A DNA stretch of 64,000 nucleotides from contig CM026562.1 of assembly GCA_015143295.1 (NCBI GenBank), positions 3,820,639 to 3,884,638 of the forward strand. Reading direction: 5' to 3'. Within the stretch, counting starts at the first letter, position 1; each line of letters begins with the position of its first letter. This DNA is from Tetracentron sinense. Its lineage: Eukaryota > Streptophyta > Magnoliopsida > Trochodendrales > Trochodendraceae. The position numbers and the translations under genes were made by a program. Under the pieces are notes generated by a model. That model saw only the letters and a list, made by a program, of their open reading frames with translations. It had not been told where the DNA came from and did no database searches. Positions 9,849 to 21,099 of the stretch are shown here, piece by piece.

Positions 9849-12284
9849 ATGGCGTATGTTCTTCAACTTCCCTTCTCCCTCTTGCTTCTCCTTCCACTAC
9901 TGCCTTTTTCTGTCGCTCAAACTGACCGTAATGTAAGCTTGAATTCGTCTCTCTCTGCCCTCGACAACAACTCTTCATGGCCTTCGCCTTCCGGTGAATT
10001 TGCCTTCGGATTTCATCGCCTTGAGAATAAGGATCTTTTCTTGCTTGCTATCTGGTTTAACAAAATACCTCAGAAAACTGTAGTTTGGTATGCAAATGGA
10101 GATAATCCTGTGCCTAGAGGATCAAAAGTTGAGCTTACCACCGATGGCCATCTTCTTCTCAATGACCCTCAAGGCAACGAGATCTGGAAGGCTTCATCCA
10201 TGGGCGGTCAAGCTTCCAATGCTGCCATGCTTGACACTGGGAACTTTGTTATTGCAAGTAGAAATTCTGGGTACCTATGGGAGAGCTTCAATAATCCTGC
10301 GGACACCATCTTGCCGACTCAGATATTGGAAGTGGGTGGCAAGCTATCTTCTCGGCAAAAGGTGGCCAACTACTCTATAGGGAGGTTCCAACTTCGTTTG
10401 CTACCTGATGGAAATCTTGTGCTTAATACCATCGCCCTGCCGACCGAATTTGCTTATGCTGCTTATTATATCAGTAACACTTTCGAGGCTGATCCAATGG
10501 ATTCCGGTTATCGGGTGGTCTTTAATGAATCAGGATACCTTTATATTGAGCGAAGGAACGGAAACATATTGAACCTCACGTCGGGGAACATAGTCCCGAT
10601 CAGAGATTTCTACTATAGAGCGACGCTCGATTTTGATGGAGTTTTCACACAATATTCTTATCCGAGGAATTCCACCGGCAATGAAAGTTGGTCTAGCGTG
10701 TGGTCCATACCTGATGACATTTGTGATGATATTAGGGGAGAATGGGGCAGTGGTGCTTGTGGGTTTAACAGCTACTGCATACTCACTTCCGAAAAGAGGC
10801 CTACTTGTGATTGCCCACAAGATTATTCCCCTGTGGATCCAAATGACAAATTCAGCGGTTGCGAGCCCAACTTCATGCAAGGATGCGACGAAGATGAACC
10901 AGGTTCCCCAGAGGATCTATTTGAGTTCCAAGAATTGGCAGGCACGGATTGGCCAACATCCGATTATGAAAGGTTGGAACCTTATAATAAAGAAGAGTGC
11001 AAACGATCTTGCTTGCATGATTGTCACTGTGCTGTTGCCATTTTCAGAGGGGGTACCTGTTGGAAGAAGAAGCTACCACTGTCAAATGGGAGAGTGAGCC
11101 GCACTGACACTGGAGAAGCTCTCATCAAAATAAGGAAAGCTGATACTCCTTCGCAGAACCAGCCTCGTCCTCCAGTTTCAAACACAAAGAAGAAAGATCA
11201 GGGCACGCTGATCCTCGTTGGATCAGTTCTTTTAGGTAGCTCCGTATTTTTCAACTTCTTATTGCTAACAGCAATTTCTCTGGTGATGTTCTTTATGTAC
11301 CACAAGAAACAGAGAAGAGATAGCCAAGTTAAAGGTGCTCCTTTAGAAATAAATCTGCGTTCTTTTACTTACCAAGAACTCGAAGAAGCTACAGATGGGT
11401 TCAAGGACGAACTGGGAAGGGGCGCTTTTGGAATCGTTTATAAAGGGGCAGTAGAGATGGGTTCTTGTAACCTTGTTGCGGTCAAGAAGCTAGACCATGT
11501 TCAAGAAATCGAAAAGGAATTCAAAACTGAAGTGAGCGTGATTGGCCAGACCCATCACAAAAATCTGGTTCGTTTGCTTGGGTTCTGTGATGAGGGACAG
11601 CATCGACTCCTTGTATACGAGTTCATGAACAACGGCGATTTGGCACACTTCCTTTTTGGAATTATGAAGCCGGATTGGAACTTACGAATCAAAATTGCAT
11701 TCGGCATTGCAAGAGGACTCTTGTATTTACACGAAGAGTGCAGCTCGCAGATCATCCATTGTGATATAAAGCCTCAAAACATACTTCTAGATGATTATTT
11801 TACACCAAGGATTTCTGACTTTGGATTAGCAAAGCTTTTGTTGAGCGATCAGAGCCGAACTCGTACAGGAATTAGAGGAACCAAAGGGTATGTTGCGGCC
11901 GAATGGTTCAGGAACATGCCGATCACTGCAAAGGTGGATGTGTACAGTTTCGGTGTCATGCTACTAGAGATCATTTGTTGTAGGAAGAGCGTTGACGCAG
12001 AGGTGAGTGGTGAAGAAAGAGCAATTCTAACAGATTGGGCCTATGATTGCTATCGCGAAGGAAAACTTGATGCTCTGGTTGAGAATGATATAGAGGCGAT
12101 GAGTGACATGAGGAGACTGGAGAGGCTAGTGAAGGTTGCAATTTGGTGTATTCAAGAAGAACCGTCCCTGCGGCCTACAATGAAGAAAGTCACGCAGATG
12201 CTAGAAGGAATTATCGAAGTTGCTGTGCCCCCATGTCCGTGTCCCTTTAGTTATGTTAGTTCCTCCATTAATATGCCCGAGTGA
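9849..12284 (+). CDS. G-type lectin S-receptor-like Ser/Thr protein kinase (LECRK/RLK1 type), right copy
   Basis: Intronless, 811 residues, with the same domain order as the left copy: signal peptide, bulb-type lectin, EGF-like and PAN-like Cys modules, one membrane span (452-483) and a non-RD kinase with intact glycine loop, lysine 546, HCD 637-639 and DFG 657-659. Residues 1-238 are identical to the left copy; all ten substitutions lie beyond, two in the kinase N-terminal half and middle (H626Y, T748I) and four in the C-terminal tail. None touches a catalytic motif. Residue 626 is in the helix before the catalytic loop, where this copy has the common LLYLHEE form and the left copy has His. 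It lies head-to-head with the left copy, with about 5.96 kb between start codons. Both reading frames are intact, so both are probably functional or only recently duplicated. Confidence 0.95.
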   Translation: MAYVLQLPFSLLLLLPLLPFSVAQTDRNVSLNSSLSALDNNSSWPSPSGEFAFGFHRLENKDLFLLAIWFNKIPQKTVVWYANGDNPVPRGSKVELTTDGHLLLNDPQGNEIWKASSMGGQASNAAMLDTGNFVIASRNSGYLWESFNNPADTILPTQILEVGGKLSSRQKVANYSIGRFQLRLLPDGNLVLNTIALPTEFAYAAYYISNTFEADPMDSGYRVVFNESGYLYIERRNGNILNLTSGNIVPIRDFYYRATLDFDGVFTQYSYPRNSTGNESWSSVWSIPDDICDDIRGEWGSGACGFNSYCILTSEKRPTCDCPQDYSPVDPNDKFSGCEPNFMQGCDEDEPGSPEDLFEFQELAGTDWPTSDYERLEPYNKEECKRSCLHDCHCAVAIFRGGTCWKKKLPLSNGRVSRTDTGEALIKIRKADTPSQNQPRPPVSNTKKKDQGTLILVGSVLLGSSVFFNFLLLTAISLVMFFMYHKKQRRDSQVKGAPLEINLRSFTYQELEEATDGFKDELGRGAFGIVYKGAVEMGSCNLVAVKKLDHVQEIEKEFKTEVSVIGQTHHKNLVRLLGFCDEGQHRLLVYEFMNNGDLAHFLFGIMKPDWNLRIKIAFGIARGLLYLHEECSSQIIHCDIKPQNILLDDYFTPRISDFGLAKLLLSDQSRTRTGIRGTKGYVAAEWFRNMPITAKVDVYSFGVMLLEIICCRKSVDAEVSGEERAILTDWAYDCYREGKLDALVENDIEAMSDMRRLERLVKVAIWCIQEEPSLRPTMKKVTQMLEGIIEVAVPPCPCPFSYVSSSINMPE

Positions 12285-12859
12285 TTTACTGTACTGGTAT
12301 TAGGTTATTTACCAATTAGTTGCTTGTTTGTAGTTTTATGTGTTTATATTCTACCCTAGAAAGTTTGAATTCTAAATTCAAGACCATAATATCATAAATT
12401 TCAGCAAAAGCTTTATACAAGAGTGGATTTACAAGCGAGCATATTTGCAGCCCCAAGCATTGTAAGCAATTAAACGCAAGAGTTTACTAGGTCCCTTCTT
12501 TTGGTAGAACTTTTAGAGTGTATAACTTATTGTTTTATGCATTCTTTTACTTTAATGTCTGAAATTTTATTAATTCAAAGAGTACAAAAGTTCTGGAAAT
12601 ATAAAATTTTTAAGTTCTATAAAAAAAATTCGGAGATTCCGACAGCTAATCCACCCTCCGTTTTTAAGACAATCAATGGGAAGAGGTAGATACCATGCAA
12701 ATACATCTCATACATATAATTGTAAAAATGATGAGGTAAGACAACTCCGGACAATGGCAGAGCCCCTGAAAGTCAAGTCACAAGAAATGTACCTGTATCC
12801 TCTAATTGAATCTGTCAACTAAACCTGGGAATTCAACTACAAGGCTTCAAGCCATCAAG
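12285..12859. other. 3' flank of the right kinase
   Basis: Matches 720-1448 in reverse, minus the SINE and MITE found there. No gene seen. It contains the presumed 3' untranslated region. Confidence 0.5.
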
Positions 12860-13335
12860 TAGGGCTGCAAACGGATGTCGAAATTATCCGTATTCGATTC
12901 ATATCCGGATCCATTTAATCGGATAATTATCCGGACAGGTATCCGGCGGAACGGATTCGGATAGTAAAATGCTATCAATTTATAATCGGATACGGATGTG
13001 GATACTGTTATATCCGATCCTATAAATATCCGTCTGATTATATAATATATAAAAATAATAAATTTTAAATTTATAAAATTAATATAACCTTTAAAATATA
13101 TATTTTTAATAAAAATTTATATATTTTTTCATTTTTAAATATTAATTTATATTTTTTAATTTTTTTTAAAATTAATTAGATAATTCGAATACTATCTGAA
13201 TCTGGATATTTTAATCGGAGTTGGATACGGATATCATATTTCACTATCTGCCGGATATTTATTCAGATTCGGATATCCGGATATGTATTTGGATATAACA
13301 ATATCTGCTCCGAATCCACTCCATTTACCGCCCTA
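12860..13335. mobile_element. hAT-type MITE with CCGGATAT subterminal repeats
   Basis: Ends TAGGGCTGCAAACGGA / TCCATTTACCGCCCTA are inverted. Flanks CCATCAAG (12852-12859) and CCTTGAAG (13336-13343) each differ by one base from CCTTCAAG, which is the empty site in the left arm, so this is an aged 8-bp duplication. The two end regions repeat GGATATCC/ATCCGGAT motifs; the centre is almost pure A/T. Non-coding. Confidence 0.88.
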
Positions 13336-13396
13336 CCTTGAAGCACTATTGTCTCAATATATAATTAAACTACACTGTATATGTGAGTGGACGTGT

Positions 13397-13742
13397 TCTT
13401 CTCCAGTTGTAACCGGTTTTGCCAAAACCGGTTACACCCTTGAGGTGGCCACATGTCTCTTTTGACACCTCTTAACTGTGGTTAAGATTCACTCACCCCT
13501 AAGGTTCACCCACCTATTTTTGGTTTTTAGAAAAATATAATAAATTTTTTTATTAACGGTGGTTAAAATTTACCAACTCCTAGGGTTAATTTTTTTAAAA
13601 TATTAAAAAAAAACCAAAAATAGGTAGGTGAACCCTGGAGGTAGGTGAATCTTAACCACAGTTAAGGGGTGTAAAAAGGGACATGTGGTAACCATAGGGT
13701 TGTAACCGGTTTTGCCCAAAACCGGTTACAACTGGAGAAGAT
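13397..13742. mobile_element. Foldback MITE with AACCGGTT termini, right-arm copy
   Basis: Mirror copy of 171-518: ends CTTCTCCAGTTGTAACCGG and its inverse, with inner ACATGTCTCTTTTGACACC / GGTGTAAAAAGGGACATGTGG. Present in both arms, hence older than the inverted duplication. Confidence 0.7.
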
Positions 13743-14088
13743 CACCAGTCATATGGGAGATGTTGATACCAGAGTCTCAATAAATAGTTAAACAAAAATC
13801 CCTGGCCTTGGCTGAATCATTCACACCTTCTAAGAGATGAAAGAGCAATGTTTTGTATCATGAATAATCATCACTATGATGTCAGTCTCCAGGCAATAAG
13901 AGTTCTAAAATATACGTCTATCTTTTGCTCCATATGTGATAAATGGTTGCGCTTCAAGAGGTCTTCTTCACATGACTTTGAATGAATATCTGATCTAGTC
14001 AATGTAATTGACCAGGTACTGACTTTCATGATTCCAGGAACGAGCCATGCGACAATTAGACCGAGTTGCAACGAATAGCAAATCAAAC

Positions 14089-16885
14089 TTTTTTTTTTTT
14101 CTGGGGGAAAAGGCAACCAGGAAAAGAAGAAACGAGATAAGATACTAGGAAAATCTGCAGGATCAAAAAACACCTCTGTTAGTGGATAACAATAGATGAA
14201 CAAAAAGTCAGCAGGGCAGTTACATTCCCTATACACGAAATTCAAAAGATACTTCCTCAAAGAGAGACTGCAATCCCCAATTTCATCTAGACAAATTAGA
14301 TTGGAAAATCCTACTGAGACCGCAAAGGGTGGAGACCACACCAATACCATGCATGTGATGCACGGATCTTAAAATTTCATTAAATTCACGGATGTCAAAA
14401 TTTCAAAAATGGATTTAATAAAATTTTGAGATCCGTGCATCACAAGCACGGTCGTCTCAGTAGCAAAATCCAATTAGATTAATTCCACGGCCACACCCCT
14501 ATCCCGTTGAGTGCATTGACAGCTATCAGGTAATCAGATTGGACCTTTAACCGAGTAAGGCCTCTCACTAAAGCTTCCTTCATGCCACAGCAAAAAGCTC
14601 TAAGCTGATCCACCATAATCTGATCTGTTGTACAACCAATCATGAAAGCAACAATGGGGCTCCTAGGTGGTCCCCTAAGAATACAACCCATACTTGCCAT
14701 ACCGCTCTTAACTGAACCAGCCCAGCTCAAGCACTAAACTCCCTCTTCCGGAGGTCTCCAACAACAAAAGTAGAACACCCACAGAACAAGAAAATATCAA
14801 TACCCCAAGAAAGAAAGAAGTCACGCAACGCCTACTTGTCTTGGGCTTCAACACAACAACTTAAAAATCTGAACCTCATATCTTGAATCACATGAACAAG
14901 CTAAGAAGATTTTTTTAAAAAAGCGGCTACTACGCTCAGCCCACACATAATACACAACAGCACATAACGAAACCTTCTTTACTTCACATGCAATATCCAT
15001 GGCCAAGAAGCGGGAGCATGCCCACTGTAATTCAGCCCCCCAAGAGCATAACACCTGTCTAGTAAATTTACATAACCTCAAAATCAACACCCACACCACC
15101 TTAGAATAAGAGCAGCTAAAGAGAGGTGGGTATGGCCACAGAGTTGAAGGCCTTCTATAAATCAATCTTACGGGCCATTCTTGAGGGGCTGGATTCAAAT
15201 GGCAGTTGTGAAGCAAATCATGGCAAAGAAGAAGATTTTCCGAAATGATTCGACCACGAAGAACAAAGGCGGACTGATTTGGGCTAATCATCGATCCCAC
15301 CACCATCTACAGCCGGTTGGCAATTATCTTAGAGACCGATACAACATAGTGCAAATCTAGATAACTTCCAAGTCATCTTGGGGATAGAAATAGGTCAAAA
15401 GTCAGCAAAGGATTGCGAAGCAATGACTTTCAAAATAAGAGGGATTACCATCACATTGACATCACCAAGAAGCGTGCTGGAGCTAATGATATCAAAGGAT
15501 GACACTTACCACATCGTGTTTAACAATCCTCCAACTCTTCTGGAAAAAAGGCCCGTGAAACCGTCTGAACCCTACCCTTAATCACCATTAAAAGAAAACA
15601 CCACCTACTCTAGCTATCTCATTCTTGGTAACATCTTTGCACAAGAGTTGTATACAGTCTTGATCAAGCCTTTGTTGGCAAGGAAGATCAAAATCTGGGC
15701 AGCAAGATGAAGATAGAGGACCAAACAGCTGACAAAAAGAGCCCCCTTTATCTCATCTTGATCAAAAGTTCTTATGGTTACGGGTGCACATCGTTTAAAA
15801 AAAGCCATTATTCCTATCGCAAGGCAGAGCCATTTCACCTGAGAACGTTGCCTAAGAGCAGATTCTTCCATGCAAGGAGCTAGAGGAGAGTTGCAGAGTT
15901 ATGCTTTTCCTCAAGATGTAACTCTTTGTTCCTCGACTCTTTCTGAGTAAGGCCTTGCACATGGTTGAGCTCTGCATTTGCCCGTTTAACGAAATGCTGC
16001 AAAAACTTATCTCTAGCGCACAACCGAAGGAGCTTCTTTACCTCCTTAAGTCTTTGAACTAGAACATACATAGGAGAAGCCACCACATGGACCTGTCAAG
16101 CTTTTTCAACAATAGCAAGGTATTCTGGGTGTTCAACCCAAAAATTAAAGAATTTAAAAGATCTAAGTTTAGGATTTATACCCAAATCAGAGTGCACAAT
16201 AAATACTACTATGATATGATATACCTGGCTGAGCAAAGAAGGCCTTTGAACTGTTGAAACTCTAGAGCGAATCCACATTCAATAAGGCTCTGTCCAATTA
16301 TGTTGCAATCCGGCCAACACCCACACACAATTACTCCATGTAAGAAGAGGACCCTTATTTTTAAGATCAAAGAACATCGCCTCTTCCATACTTTTGGCAA
16401 ATAAACCATAGAACTAAGGTGAATCCCACGCCTTCTCATAAAAAAAAAGAATCGAGTAACAATCACCTAGAGCAAGCCATGGCTTAGAGTTTAAAGATCT
16501 AGAGTAGTCGACCATCGCAACCAAAAGATTACGCCTCAACATTTCATTTAGACCCGTAGATAGCCAAGATAGTAGCACTGCTAACCCCACCATCCCATGC
16601 CCCAAAACAATGGATAGCTTCATAAAAAATTCTAATTACTTGAACGTCAATATGCATGTGGTCCCAATAAAATCAAATAGGCCCACTATTTGCACATGAA
16701 TAGTTATCAATTCTCGCTCAACCTAGAAATAAGCAGGAGACAATAGAGTCCGCGTTAGCTTAGTGAACTCTAGTCTCAATGATAGCCACCGACTCCAATT
16801 CATTCGAAGTAAGAAAACTCCTAATCTCAGCCTGCTTAAAAGGGGAGTTTAACCCTCTTATATTCCAAGAACTTACCTTAACCAT
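14089..16885 (-). pseudogene. LINE ORF2 remnant: endonuclease, reverse transcriptase, RNase H
   Basis: The reading starts at 16885 with MVKVSSWNIRGLNSP, the usual N terminus of plant L1 endonucleases. Further endonuclease pieces lie at 16209-16623 (PWLALGDC), the linker at 15614-16086 (ALRQRSQVKWL), a reverse transcriptase piece at 14848-15306 (ISPNQSAFVLRGRIISENLL) and RNase H at 14479-14730 (AVNALNG), continuing after the inserted MITE with VYRECNCPADF (about 14210-14240). The reverse transcriptase core between the ISPNQSAF block and RNase H is largely deleted, and frames shift repeatedly. The product cannot function. Identification rests on these family motifs, seen in order on one strand. 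Confidence 0.85.
14312..14462. mobile_element. Mutator-like foldback MITE inside the LINE RNase H
   Basis: Inverted TACTGAGACC ends, interior GATCCGTGCATCAC mirrored, and 9-bp flanks GGAAAATCC (14303-14311) / GCAAAATCC (14463-14471) with one mismatch. It splits the LINE RNase H reading. Confidence 0.82.
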
Positions 16886-17145
16886 TGAGATGAGTGGACT
16901 GGTCAGTCCCCCCTTACACTTGTGCCACCATCATCCAAATTTTCATCATTCTTACCATGACCCTTCCCAAAGGATTTATTCTTGCTCTTCATCACAAGGG
17001 CATCTATCACAATTTTAGCATAGGAGACTTTAGCCTCAAGTACCTTATCAGCAGGGGCGGAGCCAAGATTTTCTAGTAGTGGGGGCACATAGTGGTTAAT
17101 TAAAAATGTGGTAGTAATTGTTGATATATTTGTGGATAATTATTA

Positions 17146-19346
17146 TGTAGAGCCCCAAAACTTTTTGTATATGCCTTGGGATCTGTGTCAAGGCATGGTG
17201 TCTTGTAATCTCAATTTCATGAAATGAGAATTTGAAACTTTGATGGAATTGTTTCAAGAATGTTATAATTAATTAGATAAATTATTTAATAAAGCCTATA
17301 AGCTTTAAAGAGGTACTAGTCAAGTTTAGAAGATGTTAGAATAGAAGTAGAATGGGTCCAAATAGTAAGAATGGGTGAAAAATGGACTCAGTGTCAAAAA
17401 CCTGCAGACCACCGATCGCTCGGTCCATTGTAGCGATCGATCAGTGCACAACCGATCGATCGGAGGCTATCGACTGGTTAACTTTTTCGTATGGGGAAAT
17501 TTTCCAGAGAGCTTGTTTTTTACCGAGAGCTCGGTCAATATCACCGGTCGCTCGGTAGGCAACCGATCGCTCGGTCCTGATCACCGATCGATCGCTCTAT
17601 CTTGTTCTTGCATAATTTCATTAAGGGCTTTTTCGGTATTTGGGTGTTATACCCTTTACATATAAGGCACGCCCGAGTCTTTAGGGCTCATTCTCAACAC
17701 TTAGAAGATTTGAGAGATAAGGAGAGAAGAGAAAGGGGTTTCTAAACCTAGGGTTTTCTTTTGAGGAGGAATCAAGGGGTTAAAGATCCACAATCATCCT
17801 CAATCTTGTTCTTCTTCAAGTTCTTGACTCAAGCTCGTGAGAAGCACTTTTCCCAAGCTAGGGCAGCGACTCACGCACGTTTTTGCAAGGGGTTTTTTCC
17901 TCTATACAAGGTCGGTACCATATGCTACCCTCTTAGTTATAGTTTTCTCTTTTCTTTTCTATTCTTTGTTTTCCCTCATCTATAACTATATTATGAGTTG
18001 TAATGTGTAAATGGTGTGAATGGAGATGGATATTGACGATTGGATGCCGTGCGAATGATGTGATGAATGAAAAGGGGAAAGGCATTGTACCAATAATAAA
18101 CATACGAGTATGTTGTAAATATAAGTCGACCTAGAAAAGCATGATATAGGTTTGATCAATAATGTACACAATCCATGTTTGATGAAATGTCAAGGTGAAT
18201 AAAACGAATTATAAATTAAGAAAAATACATGCATAATTGTTTATGGAATTGCTAGGGCTTATGATAGTGTGATTATTTATTCTCCCCAAAGTGGCATGAA
18301 TATTGACTTGCTCAAATTATTGATTACTTATGTATCGTGAATTTCCCAAATGTCATATTTAAATTCAAATGCAAGTATGTACACGATTCCACGAGCACGA
18401 CATGTATGATATGATTTACCGAGGTTTTTCAAGAATGAGAATTAGAGGTGGGACATATCCTACGATATGTTTTACCTCGTTTTTGACAAGAACAAGACAA
18501 GCATGAGCATATAGGAAGAAGGGTCTCCCTTCCCTCACAAGTAGTTTATTTTCCAAGCAAGCAAGATACATGGCATGGCAAGCATGAGCATTTAGGAAGA
18601 AGGGTCTCCCTTCCCTCACAAGTAGCATGAACACATTTATTTTCCAAGCAAGCATGACATGGCATGACACGCATGACACAACATGATACAATAAGACAAG
18701 ACAAGTTTTCAAGCATGAAAAGGAAAATTTGAGTTAAGTCAAGTGCACGATGTTTTCAAGGGTTTTATCGGCTTTACGAAATCCAAGCATGACTATAAAC
18801 TGCTTTACTTTCCTATTATGAGATTAACTGCTTCCTGCTTTATATATATATCATTGTTGTTGTACTATGACTATTGGTTAACATTTGGTACACGCTGAGT
18901 ATTCCATGCTCAGCCATACGTTTATGTCGGCAGGTTCTGAAGGAGCTATTGCTCCATTTGATGTCAGTGTTCTTGGCCCATGGGTGGAGGAGGAGTACGT
19001 CGAGGAACCTGTGGAGGAACCTCTGGTAGAGGGCTACTATTAAGTGGTAGTAGATTCTGAGTGAATAGCTGTGGGTGAGTTGAGAGAGAGATATTCATGT
19101 ATTTTGGCGGGCCTGTCCGCACTTTCTTTTGTGTATCTTTTGTATCAAACTTGGATCATGTGTGTATATATACATAGAGGTTTGTTAGTCTTCCACTGTG
19201 CCACGTAGAATATGTTTCCACATTTTGTCCTCTATTGTATATGCCTTGTGGGTTTTTGCAGGATGATTTATCAAGCATGTCATGTAGGGGATGACAAGTC
19301 GTCCAAGATTCACTGTAACTCCTAGGGTGGGTTTTGGGTCGCAACA
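17146..19346 (+). repeat. 5' LTR of the gypsy element
   Basis: 2201 bp, from TGTAGAGCCCC to GGGTCGCAACA. It holds a cluster of short palindromes (about 17400-17600), a possible TATA box (CATATAAGGC near 17658), and two units of an approximately 80-base repeat (18494-18640). A 96-codon open frame at 17375-17665 recurs in the other LTR but looks like a by-product of the palindrome cluster. Confidence 0.9.
18494..18640 (+). repeat. Minisatellite in the 5' LTR, two units
   Basis: The unit contains GCATGAGCAT, AGGAAGAAGGGTCTCCCTTC, CCTCACAAGTAG and a TTTTCCAAGCAAGCA tail, about 80 bases. The 3' LTR has four related units at 25861-26160. Confidence 0.8.
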
Positions 19347-19350
19347 GAAG

Positions 19351-19363
19351 TGGTATCAGAGCT
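19351..19363 (+). promoter_or_regulatory. Primer binding site (initiator-Met tRNA) of the gypsy element
   Basis: TGGTATCAGAGCT begins four bases after the 5' LTR and matches the complement of the plant initiator-Met tRNA 3' end, the usual primer of this group. Confidence 0.85.
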
Positions 19364-19701
19364 TAGGCTTTAGGTCTCTAGGGTCACTTAGAATCTAATA
19401 CCATGGCTTGACAAGAGCATATGTTAGGAAACAAGTTAGGAAGGAAGTAAGTCGGAAGCGAGTCATGTTCCAAGTGTAAGACTAAACTTTATTCTTAGTC
19501 TAAATGGTTGTTTCAACCAAGTACAAGTCTTAGAGATGCTAGAACACCAAAGTATAATATGATAAATACTCCAATGACTTGATGTGATGCATGCTAGTGC
19601 TATACAATTTATACAATTGAATTATAATGAATTGAACCAATGTGATAAATTGTGGTTTCACGTTGGACTTATGTGGTGCTATTGTTCTCAGGACTTTAGT
19701 C

Positions 19702-20830
19702 ATGAGAGGGGGCACATGGGGTCATAGACCACATACCAGAGCTTCATCTTCTTCTTGAGATGAGGTTGAGCAGCCGGACCTCTCTCAAGTCTTAGGCTCT
19801 ATTGCTGAGACTCTCGCCATCCTGACGGCTCGGTAAACTATACCATCATCAGCGGCACCTACTCCACCGCCTACGGCTCCAGTACATCGTACAGCTGAAG
19901 TTGAGGCATTCAGGAGATTGAGGCCTCTATCATTCCATGGGAGTGTGGACTCTCTTGCTGCGAAGGCTTGGATCCTCCAAGTGGAGAAGATATTTGCGGT
20001 TCTCTCTCCAACAGAAGAAGAGAAAGTAGCATGGGCTGTTTTCATGCTTGAGGATGAGGCACACCATTGGGGGTTGTCCGCCTTAAGGACTCAAGATTAG
20101 ACCATGCAGGTTCAACCTTGGACTTGGGAGGAGTTCAAGGTTACTTTTTATAATAAGTACTTTCCTGTTGGAGCACGAGAAAAGAAAGAAAGGGAGTTCA
20201 TCAACCTAGAGCAAGGTTCGATGATTGTGGCCGCCTATGAGGCTAAGTTCTCGGAGCTCTCTAGATTTGCGCCTCACATGGTTGCTACGGAGGCATGGAA
20301 GGCGAGGAGATTTGAGCAAGGGCTCAAGGATGTCTTTATGGAGAAAGTATTGGCTTTCAAGCACGCTACTTATTTGGAAGTAGTAGACAAGGCCTTATTG
20401 ATCGAGGCAAATTCGGAGGCAGTGTCCAAGAAGAGGGAGTTGGCGAGAGGCCAACCTAGTAGTTCAGCACCTCCAGAGAGGCGGGCTCATACCGGCCCTT
20501 ATCAATACACATGACCAGCACCACCTCAGTATGCGTGGCCAACACCACCGATGAGGCCATCTTATGCACCTCCAGCTCCACGGTCGTACATGCCTCAGGT
20601 GCCACGGCCTCAGGCTCTTCCAGCTCCACGGCTAGTTGCATCTCAGACGGTGAGGTATGCTCCACCTCTGGCCCCTCCGACTTACACATCTGAGGTCTGC
20701 ACTTCATGCGGTTGAAGGCATCCAGCAGGAGATTACCGAAGAGCATCGGGTGGATGTTATCATTACGGTCGCCAGGGCCATAGGATCAGGGATTGCCCTA
20801 CTCGGCATTTGCCTGGCTAGTCTTGGGGGA
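19702..20830 (+). pseudogene. Gypsy gag remnant
   Basis: The reading begins at ATG 19702 (MRGGTWGHRPHT) and keeps one frame through the gag core (FHGSVDSLAAKAWI, WEEFKVTFYNKYFP, FSELSRFAPHM) to a zinc-knuckle region near 20698-20800. Premature stops include 19756-19758, one near 19834, 20098-20100, 20512-20514 and 20713-20715. The zinc knuckle has lost its second Cys (CYHYGRQGHRIRDC). Gag would form the particle and bind RNA; this copy cannot. Confidence 0.85.
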
Positions 20831-21099
20831 TTAGGCCCCCAGCATACCCCGCAAGATTATACCAGGCGTTATCCCAGACTACTCGATCTACACCTCCGCC
20901 TCGCCAAGCGAACCAGGGGCGAGTCTTTGCCTGGACAGAGGGCGATGCACTTGCATCGGATGATGTGGTGCAAGGTACGCGTTTAGAGTTATTCATTGTC
21001 CACGATTATCATGTTATGCCTTATTCATTGTGTAAGTATATGACATGTTATATATCTATGTATCTATATGTATACGCTGTTGATGTATGGATTGACTTA

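Larger units (their letters stand above)
6322..13907. repeat. Right arm of the palindrome
   Basis: Inverted partner of 1-5505, carrying the plus-strand kinase. It is longer because of private insertions: 7646-7941, 8003-8293, 8533-8684, 8907-9521 and 12860-13335. It also holds an element (6463-7069) and a foldback MITE (7370-7590) that are absent from the left arm but present at matching places in the third copy. Similarity to the left arm stops near 13907, GGCAATAAGAGT being the last shared block. Confidence 0.88.

Noticed and set aside
17375-17665. 96-codon open frame repeated in both gypsy LTRs (24742-25032)
   Set aside because: Occurs because the two LTRs are copies. Much of it is translation of the CGATCG palindrome cluster, with no family resemblance.
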